Assembly (NCBI GenBank): GCA_947471695.1
Contig: CANIWY010000021.1
Location: 1-12,777 of the forward strand
Length of the DNA stretch: 12,777 nt
Direction of reading: 5' to 3'
From: Nitrosomonadaceae bacterium
GTDB taxonomy: Bacteria > Pseudomonadota > Gammaproteobacteria > Burkholderiales > Nitrosomonadaceae
Positions 7,130 through 12,777 of this stretch are shown here, in pieces (the stretch's first letter is position 1; the number at the start of each line of letters is the position of its first letter). The notes under the pieces are model-generated. The model was not told where the DNA came from and searched no databases. It saw nothing but the letters and a program-made list of their open reading frames with translations. The translations under genes and the position numbers were made by a program.

Positions 7130-7214
<85 letters not shown>

Positions 7215-7233
7215 GGGAGCTGCTGCTTGTAAA

Positions 7234-7260
7234 GCGGTATTGCGCGCAATAAACTGCCGC
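7234..7260 (+). other. Hairpin between tRNA-Leu and tig
   Basis: The perfect palindrome TATTGCGCGCAATA (7238-7251) is flanked by GCGG (7234-7237) and CCGC (7257-7260), which can extend the stem across a 5-nt bulge. The downstream sequence is only moderately T-rich, so it is a poor terminator. It may be a 3' processing or stability hairpin, or a partial attenuator in a tRNA-tig transcript. A weak promoter-like pair, TTGTAA (7227-7232) and TAAACT (7250-7255) with 17-nt spacing, overlaps it. Confidence 0.35.
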
Positions 7261-7316
7261 GCTCTTCTCTGGTTGTTGTGACGTTGTATGAGTATATCAA
7301 TCAGCTGGGAAATATA

Positions 7317-8621
7317 ATGCAATCGAATGTAGAAAACATAGGTGGATTGGAGCGCCGTCTGAGTGTTTCAGTTCCTCATGAAGCACTCGAGACGGAGATG
7401 GAAAATCGCCTGAAACGCCTTGCGCGAACGGCGAAAGTGCCGGGCTTTCGTCCTGGCAAGGTGCCGTTACATATTGTCCAGCAGCAGTATGGCCCGCAGG
7501 TACGTCAGGAGGTACTTGGCGATGTGTTACAGAAGAGCTTTAGCGAGGCTGTGCGAGAGCAGAAACTACGGTTGGTAGGGTCTCCTCATTTCGAGCCGAA
7601 AACGACCACAGGAAACACCTCCGAATTTGAATTCAGCGTAACCTTTGAGGTCTACCCTGATGTGGTATTGGGAGACCTGAGTGGGGTCAGTATCGAGCAG
7701 CCCGTGGTTAATGTTATTCCCGCCGATATCGACAAGACTCTGGAGGTGGTGCGTAAGCAGAGGGTTATGTATCAGTCGGTAGAACGCCAAGCAAACGAAG
7801 GTGATCGAGTTAGTATCGATTATAGTGGGACGATTGATGGTGTGGAATTTGCCGGGGGTAAAGCCGAGGGTTTTTCCTTAGTGTTGGGTGAGGGTCGGCT
7901 GCTTAAAGATTTTGAGGGGCCGTTGATTGGTATGGTCGCCGATCAGAGCAAAACATTTGAGGTAACCTTCCCGGCGGACTATCATGGCAAGGATGTGGCA
8001 GGAAAGATTGCGACCTTCGTGGTGAAGCTTAACTCAGTAGAAGCACCTGAATTGCCAGAAATAAATGCCGAATTTGCTAAATCATTGGGTGTTGTCGATG
8101 GTGATGTCGAAAAAATGCGCGGAGAGATCCAGATCAATCTTGAGAGGGAGATCACCAAGCGGAAAAAGGCGAGAATTAAATCACAGGTGATGCAGGCATT
8201 GCTTGATACCACTAAGATTGATGCGCCTAAGGTCCTGGTAGAGCAGGAGAGGGCCAGGTTGATGCAGGATGCACGTAGGGACCTAGAGGCTCGTGGCATG
8301 AAGACTACGGATATTTCCCTGCCCTCTGAGTTATTTCAAGAGCAGGCGCAACGCCGAGTAAATCTGGGATTGATACTAGCTGAATTGGTAAAGGTTCAAA
8401 AGTTGCAGGCCGGTCCTGAACAGGTGCGTGGGGTGGTGGAGGATTTAGCTCAGAGTTACGAGAATCCGGGTGAGGTGGTCAATTGGCATTACTCCTCACC
8501 GGACCGGCTTAGTGAAATTGAATCAGCAGTTCTAGAAGACAATGTGGTGGCATGGGTGCTAGAAAAAGTTGCGTCGGTAGACAAACCAGTAACTTTTGAC
8601 GAATTGATGGGAAAATCTTAA
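7317..8621 (+). CDS. tig: Trigger factor, ribosome-associated peptidyl-prolyl isomerase
   Basis: 434 aa from the ATG at 7317. The start MQSNVENIGGLERRLSV aligns with the E. coli start MQVSVETTQGLGRRVTI, so the longer GTG reading from 7278 is rejected; GGGA at 7307-7310 serves as ribosome binding site. The N-terminal ribosome-docking signature GFRPGKVP is at 43-50. An FKBP-type PPIase domain spans about 160-243 (VSIDYSGTIDGVEFAGG, FEGPLIGM, FPADYHGKDVAGK). The rest forms the C-terminal chaperone arms rich in Lys, Glu and Arg. The protein binds at the ribosome exit tunnel and shields nascent chains. It is first in the conserved tig-clpP-clpX-lon block, with clpP starting one base after its stop. 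Confidence 0.98.
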   Translation: MQSNVENIGGLERRLSVSVPHEALETEMENRLKRLARTAKVPGFRPGKVPLHIVQQQYGPQVRQEVLGDVLQKSFSEAVREQKLRLVGSPHFEPKTTTGNTSEFEFSVTFEVYPDVVLGDLSGVSIEQPVVNVIPADIDKTLEVVRKQRVMYQSVERQANEGDRVSIDYSGTIDGVEFAGGKAEGFSLVLGEGRLLKDFEGPLIGMVADQSKTFEVTFPADYHGKDVAGKIATFVVKLNSVEAPELPEINAEFAKSLGVVDGDVEKMRGEIQINLEREITKRKKARIKSQVMQALLDTTKIDAPKVLVEQERARLMQDARRDLEARGMKTTDISLPSELFQEQAQRRVNLGLILAELVKVQKLQAGPEQVRGVVEDLAQSYENPGEVVNWHYSSPDRLSEIESAVLEDNVVAWVLEKVASVDKPVTFDELMGKS

Positions 8622-8622
8622 T

Positions 8623-9267
8623 ATGATACAACAACTTGATTGGGGGGGGCGTAACCAAGAGACGAAGAGTTTGGGTCTGATCCCGATGGTGATCGAAACC
8701 AGCGGACGGGGCGAGCGCGCTTACGATATCTATTCCCGCTTGTTGAAAGAGAGGGTGATCTTTTTAGTGGGGCCGGTTACCGAGACTTCTGCTAATCTGA
8801 TTGTGGCGCAGTTGCTATTCTTAGAATCTGAAAATTCAGATAAGGATATCCATCTTTATATCAATTCCCCTGGTGGGATAGTGTCAGCCGGGATGGCGAT
8901 TTACGATACCATGCAATATATTAAGCCCGATGTCAGTACGCTATGTATCGGTCAGGCTGCGAGTATGGGCTCCCTTTTATTGGCAGCAGGAGCAAATGGC
9001 AAACGTTTTTGCCTACCCAATTCGCGAGTCATGATTCATCAGCCCATGGGTGGCTTTCAAGGACAGGCCTCTGACATCGAGATTCATGCCAGGGAGATTT
9101 TATTTCTCAAGAGTCGGCTGAATGAAATTTTGGCGAAGCATACGGGTCAAACTATAGAAACAATTGAAAAAGATACAGACCGTGATAATTTTCTTAGCGC
9201 GGAGGAGTCGGTAAAATATGGCTTAGTCGATTCGGTCTTGGCCAATAGAGAAACAAATCCGGTCTGA
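8623..9267 (+). CDS. clpP: ATP-dependent Clp protease proteolytic subunit
   Basis: 214 aa serine peptidase that forms the 14-mer chamber and receives substrates from ClpX or ClpA. The catalytic triad is intact and spaced as in E. coli: S114 in QAASMGS, H139 in MIHQPMGG and D188 in DTDRDNF. INSPGG at 80-85 and the handle-region HAREILFLKSRLNEI are typical. The first about 20 residues (MIQQLDWGGRNQETKSLGLI) are the variable propeptide region; the core begins at PMVIETSGRGERAYD. The ATG sits one base after the tig stop (TAATATG), with GATGGGA upstream as a possible ribosome site, so translational coupling is likely. A run of eight G (8642-8649) covers codons 7-10. M22 (8686) is an in-frame alternative start. 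Confidence 0.98.
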   Translation: MIQQLDWGGRNQETKSLGLIPMVIETSGRGERAYDIYSRLLKERVIFLVGPVTETSANLIVAQLLFLESENSDKDIHLYINSPGGIVSAGMAIYDTMQYIKPDVSTLCIGQAASMGSLLLAAGANGKRFCLPNSRVMIHQPMGGFQGQASDIEIHAREILFLKSRLNEILAKHTGQTIETIEKDTDRDNFLSAEESVKYGLVDSVLANRETNPV

Positions 9268-9282
9268 AGAGTTGAGCAGGGC

Positions 9283-9311
9283 TTGGATCAAAGAATTTAG
9301 CTAATTTTAAC
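9283..9311 (+). promoter_or_regulatory. Possible internal promoter ahead of clpX
   Basis: The 103-bp clpP-clpX gap holds TTGGAT (9283-9288) and TTTAAC (9306-9311) separated by 17 nt, about four matches to each sigma70 hexamer. No sigma32-type element and no terminator are visible, so read-through from clpP is expected. A small CGGG/CCCG hairpin (about 9336-9351) lies just ahead of the clpX ribosome binding site. Confidence 0.25.
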
Positions 9312-9370
9312 TTTCGACGGGCTGCTAACGAGTTACGGGTGCTTTGGCCCGAATAAGGCGGAATAAAATT

Positions 9371-10648
9371 ATGTCAGACAAAATTGGTGGCGAGAAACTT
9401 CTTTATTGTTCCTTCTGTGGCAAGAGTCAGCACGAAGTAAAGAAACTCATTGCTGGGCCGTCAGTATTCATCTGCGACGAATGCATTGAACTTTGTAACG
9501 ATATCATTCGTGAGGAGATACAGGGTGCTGAGGCCGTTAAGCTGACCAAGTCAGACCTGCCGGTACCACATGAAATCTGCCAGATTCTGGATCAGTACGT
9601 AATCGGTCAGGAACCAGCAAAAAAAATCCTCGCAGTGGCTGTATACAACCACTACAAAAGATTGCGTAATCTGAATAAGGTTGGCGATGCTGACGACATC
9701 GAGCTGGCTAAAAGTAATATTCTACTGATCGGCCCAACCGGTTCTGGCAAGACGTTATTGGCACAAACGCTGGCACGCCTGCTAAACGTGCCATTTGTAA
9801 TGGCCGATGCGACTACCCTAACCGAAGCGGGTTATGTCGGAGAGGATGTTGAAAACATCATTCAGAAGTTACTTCAGAAGTGTGATTATGATGCTGAGAA
9901 GGCTCAGCAGGGTATCGTCTATATTGATGAGATCGATAAGATCTCACGTAAGTCGGATAACCCGTCGATTACCCGCGATGTTTCTGGCGAGGGAGTACAG
10001 CAGGCACTATTGAAGTTGATTGAGGGTACGGTTGCATCGGTGCCGCCCCAGGGTGGACGTAAGCACCCTAATCAGGAGTTCGTACAGGTAGATACCACAA
10101 ATATCCTGTTTATTTGTGGGGGGGCATTCGATGGCCTCGATAAATTAATACGCGCTCGGACCGAGAAGGGTGGCATAGGCTTTGGTGCAGATGTGAAGAG
10201 CCGAGACGATCGTAAGGGAATCGGGGCGGTGCTACGGGGCGTGGAACCGGAAGACCTTATCAAGTATGGCCTTATTCCAGAATTTGTCGGACGCCTGCCG
10301 GTGGTTGCGACACTGAATGAGTTAGATGAGTCGGCCCTGATTCAGATACTGACTGAGCCTAAGAATGCGCTTACGAAGCAGTACCAGAAAATGTTTAGCA
10401 TGGAGGGTGGCGTTGATCTGGAGTTTCGTGAGCAGGCACTCAAGGCCATTGCCAAGAAGGCACTTGCACGCAAGACGGGTGCGCGTGGGCTACGTTCAAT
10501 CCTAGAAAGTACCCTGCTGGATACGATGTACGATCTGCCATCACTGGATAATGTCGTCAAGGTAGTGATTGATCATGGTTCGGTTGGTGGTGATATCAAG
10601 CCGATTCTAATTTACTCTGATCAGCACAAGGTCGCCAAGAGTTCCTAA
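9371..10648 (+). CDS. clpX: ATP-dependent Clp protease ATP-binding subunit ClpX
   Basis: 425 aa from the ATG at 9371. AAGGCGGA at 9355-9362 is its ribosome binding site, and MSDKIGGEKLLYCSFCGK fits the family, so an upstream TTG at 9344 is rejected. The N-terminal zinc-binding domain has C13, C16, C35 and C38. The AAA+ module has Walker A GPTGSGKT (121-128), pore loop GYVG (154-157), Walker B IVYIDEID (182-189), RKH loop (230-232) and the ClpP-docking IGF loop (269-271, in GGIGFGADVK). The C-terminal small domain contains the sensor-2 GARGLRS. The protein is a hexameric unfoldase that recognises tagged or adaptor-delivered substrates and feeds ClpP. An A8 run at 9619-9626 and a G7 run at 10118-10124 lie in the coding region. 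Confidence 0.98.
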   Translation: MSDKIGGEKLLYCSFCGKSQHEVKKLIAGPSVFICDECIELCNDIIREEIQGAEAVKLTKSDLPVPHEICQILDQYVIGQEPAKKILAVAVYNHYKRLRNLNKVGDADDIELAKSNILLIGPTGSGKTLLAQTLARLLNVPFVMADATTLTEAGYVGEDVENIIQKLLQKCDYDAEKAQQGIVYIDEIDKISRKSDNPSITRDVSGEGVQQALLKLIEGTVASVPPQGGRKHPNQEFVQVDTTNILFICGGAFDGLDKLIRARTEKGGIGFGADVKSRDDRKGIGAVLRGVEPEDLIKYGLIPEFVGRLPVVATLNELDESALIQILTEPKNALTKQYQKMFSMEGGVDLEFREQALKAIAKKALARKTGARGLRSILESTLLDTMYDLPSLDNVVKVVIDHGSVGGDIKPILIYSDQHKVAKSS

Positions 10649-10678
10649 CCACGGTATCGATGCCGTCGGCTGCATTGG

Positions 10679-10705
10679 CTTGAATTTTTATATGGCACCC
10701 CAATA
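10679..10705 (+). promoter_or_regulatory. Sigma32-like heat-shock promoter of lon
   Basis: CTTGAAT (10679-10685), a 12-nt spacer and CCCCAATA (10698-10705) closely follow the sigma32 consensus (CTTGAAA, about 11-16 nt, CCCCATNT). The start would fall near 10712-10716, just ahead of the lon Shine-Dalgarno. lon is a known sigma32 gene in E. coli. TTGAAT with AATAAT (10702-10707) at 16-nt spacing could also serve sigma70. The 90-bp gap shows no terminator after clpX. Confidence 0.65.
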
Positions 10706-10738
10706 ATGCTTTTATTAGACTTTTATAGGTGAGCCGAT

Positions 10739-12777
10739 ATGTCTAACTCCGTTAGTAATCCCAACCAAGTTCTGCTGCCATTATTGCCACTGCGCGATGT
10801 AGTGGTATTCCCGCATATGGTGATGCCTCTGTTTGTCGGACGGCCAAAATCAATCCAAGCATTAGAGACTGCTATGGAGTCCGGCAAGAGCATCCTTCTG
10901 GTGGCTCAGAGATCTGCTGCCAAGGACGACCCATCTCCCGAAGATCTTTACAGTGTGTGCAGTATCGCTAATCTATTGCAAATGCTCAAGTTACCGGATG
11001 GTACGGTCAAGGTTCTTGTAGAGGGTAGTCGACGTGCCCGCATCCTGAATGTGATTGATGCTGATACACATTTTACTGGACAGGCTGTGTTGCTTCCCCC
11101 GGATGAGATTGATGGTCATGAGGTTGAAGCGATGCGCCGTGCTATGTTGGCGCAGTTCGATCAGTATGTGAAGCTCAATAAAAAAATCCCACCTGAAATT
11201 CTGACCTCGCTCAGTGGCATTGATGAGGCAGGGCGGCTGGCTGATACCATTGCGGCACATCTGCCGCTCAAACTTGAACAGAAACAAGAGGTGCTGGAGA
11301 TATTCGATGTGTCGAAACGTTTGGAGCATCTGTTGGGGCTACTTGAAACTGAGCTCGACATACTCCAGGTAGAAAAACGCATCCGTGGAAGAGTCAAGCG
11401 TCAAATGGAGAAGAGTCAACGCGACTACTATCTGAATGAGCAGGTAAAGGCCATCCAGAAGGAGTTGGGCGAGGGTGAGGATGGCGCTGATCTGGAAGAG
11501 ATCGATAAGAAGATCAAGTCCGCTCAGATGTCCAAAGAGGGTCGCACTAAGGCGGAAGCAGAGCTGAAGAAGCTGCGCTTGATGTCACCCATGTCAGCAG
11601 AAGCTACTGTGGTCCGGAACTACATCGACTCACTGGTTGCCTTGCCGTGGAAGAAGAAAAGTAAAATCAGTAAGGATTTGCATGCCGCCGAGACAGTACT
11701 CGAAAAAGATCATTATGGTCTTGATAAGGTTAAGGAACGCATCGTTGAGTATCTCGCTGTGCAGCAACGTGTGGACAAGCTGAAGGCACCGATACTCTGT
11801 CTGGTCGGCCCACCGGGTGTGGGTAAGACCTCATTGGGGCAATCCATTGCGCGAGCTACCAACCGTAAGTTTGTTCGTATGTCTCTGGGGGGGGTACGCG
11901 ACGAAGCGGAGATACGGGGTCACCGCCGTACCTATATTGGTTCGATGCCGGGCAAGATTTTACAAAACATGACCAAGGTGGGCGTTAAGAATCCACTCTT
12001 TCTGCTGGATGAAGTGGACAAAATGGGAATGGACTTCCGTGGCGATCCGTCCTCTGCATTACTAGAAGTGCTTGATCCAGAGCAGAATGACTCATTTGTA
12101 GATCATTACATCGAGGTTGAGTATGACTTATCCGATGTGATGTTTGTTGCGACTGCGAATACGTTGAATATACCTGCAGCGCTGCTGGACCGTATGGAAG
12201 TGATCCGGCTGTCAGGTTATACCGAAGATGAGAAGCTCAACATTGCTACTCGTTACCTGCTGCCGAAGCAGATGAAAAGTCATGGCCTGAAAGAGAACGA
12301 ATTAACGGTAAACAGTTCTGCACTTCGTGATATCACCCGTTATTACACTCGCGAGGCTGGTGTTCGGGCGATGGAGCGAGAAATTTCAAAAATCTGTCGT
12401 AAGGTTGTGAAGGCATTGCTGCTCAAGGAAGACCATAAAAAGATCATGATCACTTCACGTAACCTAGAAAAATACCTAGGGGTTCGGCGTTATACATACG
12501 GGGTTGCTGAGGAAAAGAATCAGGTTGGACAGGTTACTGGCTTAGCCTGGACCGAGGTTGGAGGGGAGTTGCTGACCATTGAGGCGGTGGTGCTGCCAGG
12601 TAAAGGAAATATCCTGCGCACCGGTTCCCTCGGCGATGTGATGAAGGAATCGGTTGAGGCTGCCCGCTCAGTCGTGCGCGCACGCGCTGGTCGGCTTGGA
12701 ATCAAGGACGACACCTTCGAGAAGACCGATATACACGTACACGTACCAGAAGGAGCGACGCCGAAGGATGGACCTTC
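10739..12777 (+). CDS. lon: ATP-dependent protease Lon (LonA), cut by window end
   Basis: The first 679 codons plus two bases; the frame is open throughout. MSNSVSNPNQVLLPLLPLRDVVVFP opens the N-terminal substrate-binding domain (to about 205), followed by the helical region with DYYLNEQ. The AAA+ domain has Walker A GPPGVGKT (357-364), Walker B LLDEVDKM (D424, E425) and LDPEQN. The LonA protease domain begins near 590 (GLAWTEVGGELLTIE). The last complete codons read TPKDGP, and the final bases TC open the next codon, which must be Ser: S680, equivalent to catalytic S679 in E. coli. The Lys partner and the C-terminus are outside. The ATG has AGGTGAG at 10727-10733. Lon degrades misfolded and some regulatory proteins in the cytosol. 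It is last of the tig-clpP-clpX-lon block in this window. Confidence 0.98.
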   Translation, partial: MSNSVSNPNQVLLPLLPLRDVVVFPHMVMPLFVGRPKSIQALETAMESGKSILLVAQRSAAKDDPSPEDLYSVCSIANLLQMLKLPDGTVKVLVEGSRRARILNVIDADTHFTGQAVLLPPDEIDGHEVEAMRRAMLAQFDQYVKLNKKIPPEILTSLSGIDEAGRLADTIAAHLPLKLEQKQEVLEIFDVSKRLEHLLGLLETELDILQVEKRIRGRVKRQMEKSQRDYYLNEQVKAIQKELGEGEDGADLEEIDKKIKSAQMSKEGRTKAEAELKKLRLMSPMSAEATVVRNYIDSLVALPWKKKSKISKDLHAAETVLEKDHYGLDKVKERIVEYLAVQQRVDKLKAPILCLVGPPGVGKTSLGQSIARATNRKFVRMSLGGVRDEAEIRGHRRTYIGSMPGKILQNMTKVGVKNPLFLLDEVDKMGMDFRGDPSSALLEVLDPEQNDSFVDHYIEVEYDLSDVMFVATANTLNIPAALLDRMEVIRLSGYTEDEKLNIATRYLLPKQMKSHGLKENELTVNSSALRDITRYYTREAGVRAMEREISKICRKVVKALLLKEDHKKIMITSRNLEKYLGVRRYTYGVAEEKNQVGQVTGLAWTEVGGELLTIEAVVLPGKGNILRTGSLGDVMKESVEAARSVVRARAGRLGIKDDTFEKTDIHVHVPEGATPKDGP

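Noticed and set aside
7278..7316. GTG start giving trigger factor 13 extra residues
   Set aside because: The ATG at 7317 aligns with the E. coli Tig start and has GGGA at proper spacing.
9336..9351. CGGG/CCCG hairpin before clpX as a terminator or riboswitch
   Set aside because: The stem is only four pairs with no T-tract and no known aptamer features.
9344..9370. TTG start giving ClpX nine extra residues
   Set aside because: The ATG at 9371 fits the ClpX family start and has AAGGCGGA upstream.

Overview
The window reads as a chromosomal core region of a proteobacterium, most likely a betaproteobacterium (Nitrosomonadales-like). This is inference from gene content: a HrcA/CIRCE-controlled groESL, a hopanoid-type squalene/phytoene synthase (HpnD), a tRNA-Leu(UAG) ahead of the classical tig-clpP-clpX-lon block, and a Lon of E. 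coli type. Base composition is roughly balanced. There is no integrase, transposase, CRISPR array or phage gene. Coding density is high and no gene-free stretch exceeds about 250 bp.

Left part (1-3033, minus strand). Three genes run leftward with short gaps: bioA (biotin synthesis), a beta-CASP metallo-beta-lactamase nuclease of the bacterial CPSF-like type, and the first 97 codons of a PBP4-type D-Ala-D-Ala carboxypeptidase (dacB) cut by the window edge. The 25-nt and 2-nt gaps suggest one transcript.

Divergent region (3034-3185). A sigma70-type promoter (TTGAAA, 17-nt spacer, TATTAT) is followed at once by a perfect CIRCE operator (TTAGCACTC-N9-GAGTGCTAA), then a roughly 110-nt leader with a strong Shine-Dalgarno before groES. 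The operator lies only 33 bp from the bioA start, so it could also affect bioA.

Middle part (3186-7070, plus strand). groES and groEL form one operon closed by a near-ideal intrinsic terminator. Then come hpnD, without hpnC or hpnE beside it, and a YciK-like short-chain dehydrogenase in which the expected catalytic Tyr and Ser are Phe and Asp.

Right part (7130-12777, plus strand). tRNA-Leu(UAG) with its own consensus -10 box precedes tig, clpP, clpX and lon. Trigger factor meets nascent chains, GroES/GroEL refold, and ClpXP and Lon degrade failures, so most of the cytosolic protein quality-control machinery sits within about 10 kb. A sigma32-like promoter precedes lon. The window ends inside the codon of the Lon catalytic serine.

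I found no wholly new system. The points most worth a second look are the SDR with lost catalytic residues, the CIRCE shared with bioA, the clustering of chaperones and proteases, and the homopolymer tracts (including a slippery A8 in clpX) in the protease genes.
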